Positions 1 to 7,961 of a DNA stretch of 64,000 nt are shown here, piece by piece; positions within the stretch are counted from its first letter, which is position 1; every line of letters starts with the position of its first letter. Source of the DNA: Nodularia sphaerocarpa UHCC 0038 (GTDB taxonomy: Bacteria > Cyanobacteriota > Cyanobacteriia > Cyanobacteriales > Nostocaceae). The notes beneath the pieces were generated by a model. That model searched no databases. It had not been told where the DNA came from and worked only from the letters and a program-made list of their open reading frames with translations. The DNA is taken from NCBI RefSeq assembly GCF_022376295.1, contig NZ_CP060140.1, positions 3,476,356-3,540,355 of the forward strand, written 5' to 3'. Position numbers and translations under genes: made by a program.

Positions 1-396
1 CCCCAGTGACATATTGACAGCAACAATGTTGTAACGCTCTTTATTGTCAATCACCCACTGTAAAGCAGCTTCAATATCGGAATAACTGGCTCCACCTCCA
101 TCATTACCAAACACCTTCAAGCCAATTAACTTCACATCAGGAGCAACTCCATATCTAGGATCTGCCGCTCCAACTGTACCTGCTACGTGAGTCCCGTGTC
201 CGTCAATATCTTCAGGGTTATTATCTCCATACACAAAGTCCCGGCCAGCGACATAATTGTTATTCAGTAGAGAATGAGTCCAATCCAAACCACTATCAAT
301 GACTGCAACTGCCATTCCACTACCATCAATCCCTGCAAAGCGGGAGTCATTACGTAGTTGGGTCAAACCAATCAAATTAAAAGCAGGATTACTCAT
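1..396 (-). CDS. Subtilisin-like serine peptidase (S8), N-terminal part
   Basis: Partial gene cut by the window edge; 132 codons are visible from an ATG at 396. The visible part has the S8 catalytic Asp in VIDSG (residue 34), the catalytic His in GHGTHVAG (residue 67) and the NMSLG substrate-binding segment at the very end; the catalytic Ser would lie outside. No signal peptide is visible, and the protein starts almost directly with the catalytic domain, as in many cyanobacterial S8 proteases with a short pro-region. Probably a calcium-dependent protease by family resemblance, which is inference. The family call is secure; substrate and location are unknown. Confidence 0.9.
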   Translation of the reverse strand, partial: MSNPAFNLIGLTQLRNDSRFAGIDGSGMAVAVIDSGLDWTHSLLNNNYVAGRDFVYGDNNPEDIDGHGTHVAGTVGAADPRYGVAPDVKLIGLKVFGNDGGGASYSDIEAALQWVIDNKERYNIVAVNMSLG

Positions 397-929
397 AACT
401 AAGTAAGTCGGTATTTACTGAATATGAGTTTAATACCTATTTAAATATTTGTGCCTAAAGAAAATACATATTTACACAAAAAAACAATAGTATTTTCTCG
501 GCGTTGCTGAATCAGAGTATGAAATGCCAAAATTCCCTTTCTTTTTCTTTGTACCTTTGCGCCTAACGCACTTCGTGCTTCGCTTCGCTGATGCGCCTAA
601 CGCACTTCGTGCTAGAGCTTACAGCACGCTACGCGTTAGCAGAGCTTTCGCTTTAGCGATACGCTTCGCTGATGCGTGAAACAAATTCATATTCTCAATC
701 AGCAACGCCATTTTCTCTACGAAAATAAAAAAACTTAGAGTTCGGGACAAACCTAGTCAAACCTTTAATTTCCAGTAATTGTATTCCTCTGGATGTGGTT
801 TTTTCAGCCAAATCAAAGCTTTACAAAAATAATTAATTCTTAAAATTTATACTCGTAAAATCAGAGATTTGTCAAAATGGAATACTCCCGTTGAGTTTTG
901 ATCTTACTCAAACGATACATCAGAAAGCT
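397..929. other. Intergenic stretch, repeats only
   Basis: No gene seen. Apart from the MITE-like element at 500-709, the rest is AT-rich DNA without a convincing ORF or RNA gene. It separates two minus-strand genes, so it should contain the promoter of the S8 protease; no clear promoter boxes were identified. Confidence 0.6.
500..709. mobile_element. MITE-like element with 8-bp target duplication
   Basis: Imperfect terminal inverted repeats of about 24 bp: GGCGTTGCTGAATCAG at the left and its near-complement ending TCAGCAACGCC at the right. The octamer ATTTTCTC occurs immediately before (492-499) and after (710-717), which fits a target-site duplication. The interior holds repeated pieces built on CGCACTTCGTGCT and no ORF. 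It would need a transposase in trans. Confidence 0.75.
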
Positions 930-1976
930 CTAATGTTTCCTCAAACCCAAAGCCTCCGTTAATTTCAACCAGCTTTGTCTTAATTGCCAAAACTTGCTAG
1001 ATTGCAGATGATTAATTGTATTTTTAGACACCTCGACCTCAGACTCCAGATTTTTGATCTGCAATCTCAAATGAGATAACTCTTCGCTTAATTGAGATAT
1101 GAGATGAGACTCTGATTCTGCTGATGGCGAAACTAATTCATCAGAATTGATTTCAGGAGAATCAATATTATTGTGTGAAGCTTCTAAATAGGGAATACCT
1201 TGTTGAAACCCATAGATAAATTCACCATTTTCAGACACCAAAGAATTATCTTGCAGATGTAATGGTTGCTTAGTCATGGGACAAGCGAGAAGCGGAAAAA
1301 ACCAATCTTGATCATTCTTCTGTCTCAAAGCTTGGATATAGTGAGGTTTAACATTGATATCCCCAGGCTTACGCACCACAATATAATGAGTATTGTGAGT
1401 ATTGGGACTATCTCCCTTGAGCAAATTTCCTAAAGAAAGTTGACGAATCATATTTTGCCAAAAGAACCAAGTAAATTTTTTGGGTGGATGAAACTGTAAA
1501 TATTCCCATAACAACCATGCTAAAGTTTGACCAAAATGATGGGTATAACTGGTTTCAATTACTTCAAAACCTGCATATTTAACAATTTCAATTAAGCCAT
1601 TTTCAGTAAACCGAATATAATCTCCAGGAAAGTCATGTTGTGGTTGGAGAAAGGGAACAGCAATAATTCCATATCCCATTGGTCTGAGGACGCGATAAAA
1701 TTCCTCAGCAATTTGCCAAGGATATCGAGTATGTTCTAGAACAGCAATAGAAACTATAGTATCCACCGATTCATCTAGCAAAGGAATATGATGTAAATCT
1801 GCCAGAATATCTGGTTTATTCCACTCAGTAATATCAATATTTAAATCTTTTTCACCTAATTGAATGCTTCTTTGTCCAGAACCAGCATTGAGAACAATAC
1901 CATAGCAGTATTTACGAAAACGACTTATCTCTTCAGACAAAGGCATCCAGACTAATGGATTAGGAAAAATAGTCAT
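930..1976 (-). CDS. SAM-dependent methyltransferase with Trm112-like and coiled-coil tail
   Basis: 348 residues. The N-terminal 200 residues are a class I methyltransferase: glycine-rich motif I LNAGSGQ (about 29-35), an acidic strand-2 motif LNIDI, and a motif VLEHT typical of Methyltransf_11 enzymes. Around 228-268 the sequence LLACPMTKQPL followed by GIPYL resembles a Trm112/UPF0434 domain. Residues about 285-330 form a heptad-rich coiled coil with SESHLISQLSEELSHL. Such multi-domain methyltransferases often sit in surface-polysaccharide loci, and the next gene upstream is a polysaccharide-type ABC permease on the same strand, so a role in glycan modification is plausible. The substrate is unknown. 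Confidence 0.8.
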   Translation of the reverse strand: MTIFPNPLVWMPLSEEISRFRKYCYGIVLNAGSGQRSIQLGEKDLNIDITEWNKPDILADLHHIPLLDESVDTIVSIAVLEHTRYPWQIAEEFYRVLRPMGYGIIAVPFLQPQHDFPGDYIRFTENGLIEIVKYAGFEVIETSYTHHFGQTLAWLLWEYLQFHPPKKFTWFFWQNMIRQLSLGNLLKGDSPNTHNTHYIVVRKPGDINVKPHYIQALRQKNDQDWFFPLLACPMTKQPLHLQDNSLVSENGEFIYGFQQGIPYLEASHNNIDSPEINSDELVSPSAESESHLISQLSEELSHLRLQIKNLESEVEVSKNTINHLQSSKFWQLRQSWLKLTEALGLRKH

Positions 1977-2040
1977 ATATATTATATGTGATATAGCAAG
2001 GAAAATTTATAGCGTTTCTAGTCTAGTGAGGTAAGGATTC

Positions 2041-2100
2041 ATCCATATTCATCCATATTCATCCATATTCATCCATATTCATCCATATTCATCTGTGTTC
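2041..2100. repeat. Tandem 10-bp repeat
   Basis: Five perfect head-to-tail copies of ATCCATATTC (2041-2090) followed by degenerate copies ATCTGTGTTC and ATCTGTGTAG. The array leads straight into the 83-bp dispersed repeat at 2091-2173, whose own first decamer looks like the seed of the array. Not a CRISPR: there are no spacers. Confidence 0.9.
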
Positions 2101-2173
2101 ATCTGTGTAGCCTACGGCAAGCCGCTAACGCGTCTACATCTATGGTCGAATAATTCTTGTAGTACCTATTGAG
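2091..2173 (+). repeat. 83-bp dispersed repeat, copy 1
   Basis: By eye 82 of 83 bases match the reverse complement of 35945-36027. It contains the inner palindromic core GCCTACGGCAAGCCGC and TAACGCGTCTACATC. A degenerate third copy lies at 29176-29230. Non-coding; located between the methyltransferase and permease genes. Confidence 0.9.
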
Positions 2174-2227
2174 AAGGGAATCGCTACATTTAGGAAAAAT
2201 CTTCAGTAATCTAGGGTGAGCAAAATT

Positions 2228-3034
2228 TTACAGCAAATCCATAAATTGATCTCGCCAGAGATGAAAACAAGCCCAACCCAGAGACAAAATGATCATACCA
2301 CTGAGTAAAGCACCCCAAATCAAACCCAAATCTGCTGATGTTCCTGATAAAGTAATTTGACGCAAACTTTCAATAATCGGTGATAAAGGATTCAACACCA
2401 AAAACTGCTTGATGTGTGGGGGAACAATCGCGGCTGGGTAAAATATAGGACTACTAAGCCAAATCACAAATACAACTAACTCATAAAAGTAAGGTAAGTC
2501 TCTAAAAAATACATATAATCCACTAACAAAAAATCCCACCCCAGTAGAAACTAAAACTAAAGCTAAAAAGGGGAAGAACAGCGCCAGCACATTGACTAAA
2601 CTCTGGGAATAAATGAAAGTAATCACTGCCAACACTGGCAGTATTCCTACTGAAAATTGAAATACATTTGAAGTAATAATAGATACGGGAAAAACACTTG
2701 ATGGCAGAGAAATTTTATTCAATAGTGAGCCGTTATTGACTATACTATTTAATGCCTGAGACGTGGAAGACGAGAAAAAATTGATTACAACCAGTCCCGT
2801 AAAGGCTGCCAATATATAGTTGAGGATGGAATCGTTGTAATAGGATGCAAATGCTGTCCCAAAAATTGCCGAGTACAATCCTGTCATCAATAATGGATTC
2901 AATAGCGACCAATAAACCCCCAAAAACGAGCCTCTATAGCGGACTTTTAAATTCCGCAATACCAAAACGTGCAGCAATTCCCAATAGCGGCGCACTAGCA
3001 ACCAAGTAAAATTACTTTTAAGTGAGATTTTCAT
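2228..3034 (-). CDS. ABC-2 type permease, polysaccharide/O-antigen export family
   Basis: 268 residues. The N-terminal motif LRNLKVRYRGSFLGVYWSLL is the hallmark of the TagG/Wzm/KpsM permeases that export lipid-linked polysaccharide through the inner membrane. Six hydrophobic segments are visible, and the C-terminal part contains the conserved NPLSPIIESLRQ motif. The usual partner ATPase (Wzt/TagH) would be expected directly next to it but is missing: downstream there are only repeats and then the methyltransferase gene, and upstream is a repeat element. The ATPase is therefore elsewhere or the system was split by repeat-mediated rearrangement. Family call is strong; exported glycan unknown. 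Confidence 0.9.
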   Translation of the reverse strand: MKISLKSNFTWLLVRRYWELLHVLVLRNLKVRYRGSFLGVYWSLLNPLLMTGLYSAIFGTAFASYYNDSILNYILAAFTGLVVINFFSSSTSQALNSIVNNGSLLNKISLPSSVFPVSIITSNVFQFSVGILPVLAVITFIYSQSLVNVLALFFPFLALVLVSTGVGFFVSGLYVFFRDLPYFYELVVFVIWLSSPIFYPAAIVPPHIKQFLVLNPLSPIIESLRQITLSGTSADLGLIWGALLSGMIILSLGWACFHLWRDQFMDLL

Positions 3035-3191
3035 TATTAAAAAATACCATACACTCTTGATTTTTGGGATTTATTTATTTTTAGAAGTCCTCAAAGGCCG
3101 ACATCCCTGTGCTTACCAAGGAAAAGGACAGGTTGTGCGTAATTGGTGCGTTCGTTAATGTTGGTCATGAATTGATGGCGGATAATTATTC

Positions 3192-3319
3192 TAGTAGGTT
3201 GGGTAGAGCAAAGCGAAACCCAACAAGTGCGAGGATATTGGGTTTGTTGAGGTCAATTCCACCTCTATTTTCTCAGTTGGCGAGGATGTTGGGTTTCCTT
3301 GCGTCAACCCAACCTACTA
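3192..3319. mobile_element. Short inverted-repeat element (TAGTAGGTTGGGT termini)
   Basis: Perfect 13-bp terminal inverted repeats TAGTAGGTTGGGT and ACCCAACCTACTA enclose about 100 bp with further internal copies of CCCAAC/GTTGGG. A related shorter element is at 54125-54176. No target duplication could be recognised. A 138-codon plus-strand ORF across it is a by-product of the repeat, not a gene. Confidence 0.7.
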
Positions 3320-3414
3320 TTAAGATAAATGTGCGAGGAACTATAGAGGGTTTGGCAAAAAATACCTTCCCCAAACTAACGCCCAAAAGGGACACCGGGA
3401 CATTTGATTTCCCG

Positions 3415-4776
3415 CTAGGGCGTGTTACAGTTTACAAGTCTCGACGCGAGAGAAGATACCACCCAAATAATACCCTCAAAAACCTCCACTCCAATACCTA
3501 TACCATAATCAACCTCCACTCCTAAAACCGGAAGGTGGGCTTCTGGTGATTTAATATCAAAAGTAATATCCTTGTAGTACAACCAGTCTCCTCCTTTTCT
3601 CCATCCCACTTTGTCCGCAAAAGCTTCCCAGATTTTTTCGTTGTACTCTCTTGTTCCACCCAAACTTTGATAAATCCGTTTTTGGACAGAAAATCCAAAT
3701 CGCCCATTACTATATTTTACCCACAACTGGTCAATAGTGCGGAGGTCTTCACAGGGAAAGTTATCAATACTTTCTTCATTTAAGTAACCTTCTTTTTCCC
3801 GCTTCGCTACCGCTAACATTACCCGCAGTGTTTCCGCATCTGCTTCTTTCCAGTTTCCAGCAGCGAGTAAATCACGCAGCTTTTTATAGTCCATCCCGAT
3901 GGCTGATTTTAGTCCCCCCTCCTCGCTTGCGGAGGTGACAACTAAACCCAAATTTTGACGAAACTCCAACACCGTTGGGGTACGTTCTTCTGGTTCTAAC
4001 GCCATCCCCTGGAGAATAGCATCATTCACTCTCTGACTAATACCGGAATTATAACTCCGTGGTTCTGGTAAAGGTTCATCATCATACTTACGATTTACCG
4101 CAGGTACTGGGTATATCTCGTCCTCTGCTTTCAGTCCGTCGGCAGTCAGGAGATAATATAAGGTTGCAGCTAAAGCGTAAACATCGGTATGGGAACCAAA
4201 ATTACCTTTGCGTCTATATTGTTCTATGGGTGCATAACCTTCTGTACCTGAGTTAGTCATGCTTTGGGTAGCAATACTCCGGGTTAAACCAAAGTCAATT
4301 AACACCGCTTCTTGTTGATTTTTTCGTAACAGGATATTTTGCGGTTTGATATCTCGGTGTAAGTGTCCCTTTTGATGAATATATTCTAAAGCCTGTCCAA
4401 TTTGGTCTATATATAATAGTGCTTCTGTTTCTAATAGTTGTCCTTTTTTCTGGACATAATCAAATAAAGTTACGCCATCTATATATTCCATGACTACGCC
4501 AAAAAGTTCACCTTCTTGGATGACTTCATTAACTTTGAGTATATGGCGATGGTCAAAGCCTTTCATAGTCAAGGCTTCGTTAATAAATTTTACCTGTTGT
4601 TCGGCAAAGTCGTTTTTGAGTTGCATTTGCTGATTCAGGGTTTTGATGGCGTATAATTTCCCTGTGTTGGTTTCTTTGGCTTTGTAGGTAATACCAAAAC
4701 CTCCGCTTCCCAAGGGTTTTCCCTGAATGATAAATCTACTGTTGTTTATTGGTTGGTCGGGTTGCCAAATTATCAT
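3415..4776 (-). CDS. Serine/threonine protein kinase fused to a GUN4 domain
   Basis: 453 residues. Kinase domain at about 16-280: glycine loop GSGGFG (23-28), ATP lysine in YAIK (45), catalytic HRDIKPQN (Asp142), DFG (Asp161) and EGYAPIEQ in the activation segment, so it should be active. Residues about 288-430 form a GUN4 domain (start DYKKLRDLLAAGNW, then FGFSVQKRIYQSLGG), a tetrapyrrole-binding module known from the Mg-chelatase activator GUN4. The last 30 residues are repetitive (GVEVDYGIGIGVEVFEG). The fusion suggests a kinase responding to porphyrin status; chlB is the next gene downstream on the same strand, though 400 bp of repeats separate them. Start ATG is unambiguous. Confidence 0.93.
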   Translation of the reverse strand: MIIWQPDQPINNSRFIIQGKPLGSGGFGITYKAKETNTGKLYAIKTLNQQMQLKNDFAEQQVKFINEALTMKGFDHRHILKVNEVIQEGELFGVVMEYIDGVTLFDYVQKKGQLLETEALLYIDQIGQALEYIHQKGHLHRDIKPQNILLRKNQQEAVLIDFGLTRSIATQSMTNSGTEGYAPIEQYRRKGNFGSHTDVYALAATLYYLLTADGLKAEDEIYPVPAVNRKYDDEPLPEPRSYNSGISQRVNDAILQGMALEPEERTPTVLEFRQNLGLVVTSASEEGGLKSAIGMDYKKLRDLLAAGNWKEADAETLRVMLAVAKREKEGYLNEESIDNFPCEDLRTIDQLWVKYSNGRFGFSVQKRIYQSLGGTREYNEKIWEAFADKVGWRKGGDWLYYKDITFDIKSPEAHLPVLGVEVDYGIGIGVEVFEGIIWVVSSLASRLVNCNTP

Positions 4777-5200
4777 GGATTTGTCAAGATAAATACCCTG
4801 TCTTTCAGCGTCTTTCTTATAAATTACACTATAAGCGATGAATTAAGAACCCCACCCCCAACCCCTCCCCGCAAGCGAGGAGGGGAGTTAAGAGATGGGT
4901 TTGTGGTGATTAGTTTTATACAAATGTGGACAAAATGCTCACTTCACAGGATTTATGATTATATGGAAACCTAACCCCCCAACCCCCTTCCCTACTAGGG
5001 AAGGGGGAGAATTTAAGGCTAATAGGGTTCTGTTAAGGTTAGCTTTATTTTTTTTAACCGAACCGCAGAGGCGCAGAGGACACAGAGAGAGAAGAAATGG
5101 AAGGAAAACGTTGTTTAACTGAACTGTATGGAGTTCAAAGCCTCTCTCCTTGTAGGAGAGAGGTTTGGAGAGAGGTTTTATTGGTTAAACAAGTTTCTGA
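4777..5200. repeat. Intergenic cluster of dispersed palindromic repeats
   Basis: No gene. Three repeat families lie side by side: a CCCCTCCCCGCAAGCGAGGAGGGG hairpin-type unit near 4860-4885, a CCCTTCCCTACTAGGGAAGGG hairpin near 4984-5006, and CCTCTCTCCTTGTAGGAGAGAGG near 5142-5165, plus a CGCAGAGGCGCAGAGGACACAGAGAG unit near 5063-5090. Related units recur at 17550-17650, 29130, 32030 and 40745-40890. The last hairpins lie just downstream of the chlB stop codon and may act as a transcription end. Confidence 0.75.
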
Positions 5201-6727
5201 CTAAGCGCCTACGGATTCTTTGGCTGCATAAAGCACTTCGGCGTTAATCTCTTTGAAGCCTCTCTCACGAGCAAATTTCTCGGTGTTGCGTTTGACTTTA
5301 CCACGGACAAATCCGGGAATTTTGTTGAGTTCGGCTTGTCCGTCTTTCGACCAGTTGAGGTCTGAGTCGGCTGATATTCCTTTGGTAATTACTTCTTTGG
5401 TGTCGTGTCCACCGAAGATTTCTAAGAGGTGATCTTCCATTCCCAAGGTGAAGGAGTTGTATATCAAGTCTGTGATCTGATTTGTTCCTTCGTAACCTAA
5501 AAATGGTTTGTATCCTATGGGGAAGTTCTGGACGTGTATGGGTGAAGCTATGACTCCACAAGGAATATCTAAGCGTTTACCTACGTGGCGTTCCATTTGT
5601 GTACCGAATATGGCTGAGGGTTCGACGCGGGCGATCGCATCTCCAATTTCTCCGTGATCGTCGGTAATCAGCACTTCGTCGCAATATTCGCTCACCTGTT
5701 CGCGGAACCAGTCTGCATCATATTTACAGTAGGTTCCCGCCCAAACTACGTGTATCCCCATTTCTCTCGCCAAAATCTTGGTCATGGCCGCAGCGTGGGT
5801 ATTGTCTCCAAAGACTACGGCTTTTTTACCAGTCAAGTTTTGACAGTCAATAGAACGGGAGAACCATACAGCTTGAGATACATTCATGGTTTGTTCGGTG
5901 ATGAATGCTTCATAGTCAGCTTCAGCGCCTTGGGCGTTAATCACCTGCTGAATTTTACGGATACATCTGGCAGTTTCTACTACACCCATTGGGGTAATAT
6001 CTACACAAGGTGTACCGAATTGTTCTTCTAAGTAAGCCGCAGTGGCTAAACCAAGTTCTCGGTAAGGAACCAAGTTAAACCAAGCTTGGGGTAATTTTTT
6101 CAAGTCATGAACCGAAGCACCTTCAGGAATCATTGTATTGATTTCAATTCCCAAATCAGCCATCAGCCGCTTGAGTTCGGTGCAGTCATGGTTATTATGA
6201 AAACCCAGGGTAGAATTACCTATAATGTTAACAGAAGGCTTTGCTGTTTTACCTTCTGGCAATTCGCCCCGCTTCCGGGCTTTTTCGATGTAATACTGCA
6301 CAATTTGATGCAGAGTGCGATCTGCGGCTTGGAGTTCGTTGAAGCGGTAGTGGTTGACATCCGCTAACATGACATCACCTTTGGCTTCTAGCTGCGCCCG
6401 TTCGACAAAGTTGTGTAAGTCTTCTTGGAGAATGCTAGATGTGCAAGTGGGAGTTAACACAATTAAATCTGGGTGTTCTTCACCATCTTTGCGGATGATG
6501 TTATCTACCACTTTTTCTTGAGAACCCCTGGCTAAAACGTTGCGGTCAACTACACTGGTGGTTACAGGGGTGAAGTTTTTCTCCCGTGATAACATGGAGC
6601 GCATGACGTTGAAGTAGTCATCGCCTAGTGGGGCGTGCATAATCGCATGAACGTTTTTAAATGAACTTGCGACTCGCAGTGTGCCGATGTGGGCTGGCCC
6701 TGCATACATCCAGTAAGCTAATTTCAT
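5201..6727 (-). CDS. chlB: Light-independent protochlorophyllide reductase subunit B
   Basis: ChlB forms, with ChlN, the catalytic component of the dark-operative protochlorophyllide oxidoreductase that reduces ring D of protochlorophyllide using electrons from ChlL and ferredoxin. The protein is 508 residues from the chosen start MKLAYWMYAGPAHIG, the usual ChlB length. With this start the Asp that ligates the NB-cluster falls at position 36 (PLGDDYF), matching the numbering known for the family. A GGGAG ribosome site sits eight bases before this ATG and lies inside a possible 7-codon upstream extension (start 6748), which argues against the longer form. chlL and chlN are not in the window. 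The C-terminal region matches the family's PCP_red-like tail (WSKDGQAELNKIPGFVRG). Confidence 0.98.
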   Translation of the reverse strand: MKLAYWMYAGPAHIGTLRVASSFKNVHAIMHAPLGDDYFNVMRSMLSREKNFTPVTTSVVDRNVLARGSQEKVVDNIIRKDGEEHPDLIVLTPTCTSSILQEDLHNFVERAQLEAKGDVMLADVNHYRFNELQAADRTLHQIVQYYIEKARKRGELPEGKTAKPSVNIIGNSTLGFHNNHDCTELKRLMADLGIEINTMIPEGASVHDLKKLPQAWFNLVPYRELGLATAAYLEEQFGTPCVDITPMGVVETARCIRKIQQVINAQGAEADYEAFITEQTMNVSQAVWFSRSIDCQNLTGKKAVVFGDNTHAAAMTKILAREMGIHVVWAGTYCKYDADWFREQVSEYCDEVLITDDHGEIGDAIARVEPSAIFGTQMERHVGKRLDIPCGVIASPIHVQNFPIGYKPFLGYEGTNQITDLIYNSFTLGMEDHLLEIFGGHDTKEVITKGISADSDLNWSKDGQAELNKIPGFVRGKVKRNTEKFARERGFKEINAEVLYAAKESVGA

Positions 6728-7062
6728 GAATGTGTTCTCCCTTTGCAACTGAAATAACTATAAGTGCTTGATTATGAAATCGCTTCTGATTGTCTCAAAT
6801 GTTGGAGTCGCAATGAAAGGGGAGTTTTTGCTGATTGGGTTGGTAGTTAATGGCTGAAACTGAGTGGGTGAGGGGGGTTTAGCTGCTGTGTTTAACAATA
6901 TTTATGTTGTTTAATTAAATAACTCTTAATGATTGGACAAGTATTTTTATCATTTTTTGTTGATTGTTAAATTATTACTAAGAATGTTTTTAACCGCAGA
7001 GGCGCAGAGTACACAACAGAGAATGTAGAGACGTTCCATGGAACGTCTCTACAAGGGTGATT
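6728..7062. other. Upstream region of chlB with palindrome
   Basis: 335 bp without a gene. It must carry the chlB promoter but no clear boxes were identified. The distal part holds a CGCAGAGGCGCAGAG repeat unit and the 30-bp palindrome at 7024-7053. Confidence 0.5.
7024..7053. repeat. Perfect 30-bp palindrome
   Basis: TGTAGAGACGTTCCA followed directly by its exact reverse complement. It lies 10 bases beyond the devA stop codon and would form a 15-bp hairpin in that transcript, without a following T-run. A degenerate copy is at about 37583-37617 and a partial one near 61318. Confidence 0.9.
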
Positions 7063-7800
7063 TCAGACTGTGGTGGGATTGCAGACGACTTCTTTAATTA
7101 GTCGTCCGTCTTCCATGTGAATGATCCGGTCTGCTATGTCTAAGATGCGGTTGTCGTGTGTCACCATTAAGATGGCGCAATTCTGTTCTCTGGCTAGTTG
7201 TTGCATGAGGTTGACTACATCACGCCCGGATTTACTGTCTAAGGCTGCGGTGGGTTCATCTGCTAGGACTAATTTGGGATGACTGACTAACGCGCGGGCG
7301 ATCGCCACCCGTTGTTTTTGTCCTCCTGAAAGATCCGATGGATAGTAATTTACTCTATCTCCCAATTTTACAGCGTTGAGTATAGCTTCTGCTTTCCGGT
7401 GTGCTTCTTTTGAGGAGATGTTTGTCTGTAACTCCAGTGACATTTGCACGTTTTGTCGGGCTGTTAAAAAATCTAATAAATTATGAGCTTGAAAAATATA
7501 GCCAATATGACGACGTACTTTTACTAATTCTTCATTACTAGCGCCATAAAGTTCTTTTCCTAAAAACTTGAGACTTCCATCTTGAATAGAACGTAAACCA
7601 CCAATTAAAGTTAGTAAGGTTGTTTTTCCTGAACCTGATGGTCCTGTCATTATGACAATTTCTCCAGGTTGAATGGCTAAATTTACATCATACAAAATCT
7701 GGGTTTTCCAGGATTTATTACCCAAGTATTGGTTAAGATTCTCTATTTTTACAATATATTGTTTCTGAATCTGCCGAAATAGGAATTTATCTGCGTCCAT
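7063..7800 (-). CDS. devA: ABC exporter ATPase, DevA family
   Basis: 245 residues; complete ATPase with Walker A GPSGSGKT (53-60), Q-loop region YIFQAHNLL, signature LSGGQKQR, Walker B LVLADEP and the switch His in MVTHD. It belongs to the MacB/LolD-like DevA group that powers DevB-DevC export through a TolC-type channel; DevBCA systems of Anabaena export heterocyst glycolipids. Third gene of the devB-devC-devA order, 161 bp after devC with a repeat in the gap. The only available start (MDADK) lies inside a dispersed CACAGATGGACGCAGATAAA repeat, so the first five or so residues are repeat-derived and unlike other DevA proteins. Several DevBCA paralogues usually exist, so the symbol is a family label. 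Confidence 0.92.
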   Translation of the reverse strand: MDADKFLFRQIQKQYIVKIENLNQYLGNKSWKTQILYDVNLAIQPGEIVIMTGPSGSGKTTLLTLIGGLRSIQDGSLKFLGKELYGASNEELVKVRRHIGYIFQAHNLLDFLTARQNVQMSLELQTNISSKEAHRKAEAILNAVKLGDRVNYYPSDLSGGQKQRVAIARALVSHPKLVLADEPTAALDSKSGRDVVNLMQQLAREQNCAILMVTHDNRILDIADRIIHMEDGRLIKEVVCNPTTV

Positions 7801-7961
7801 CTGTGTTTATCCTCTGACATCTGCGGTTAATTCTTTCGGGGATGAAACCTCAACCCTCTCCTTACTTTCGCGTAGCGTCTCCCTCTTCTCCCAAAGGGAG
7901 AGGCTAACGCCAAGGAAGAAGAGGGAGAAGGAGAGGGAGCAGGAATTTGGAATTAAGCAAG

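Noticed and set aside
2041..2100. CRISPR array
   Set aside because: Head-to-tail decamers with no spacers; same for the (NG)n hexamers at 16646-16700 and the core repeats at 35745-35849.
3109..3525. 138-aa plus-strand ORF
   Set aside because: It reads through an inverted-repeat element and overlaps the end of the kinase-GUN4 gene; the protein repeats the same repeat-derived words (GLLRSIPPLF, LGFLASTQPT) and has no family.
6728..6748. Seven-residue N-terminal extension of ChlB
   Set aside because: The ribosome site for the MKLAYW start lies inside it, and the family Asp36 numbering fits the shorter form.
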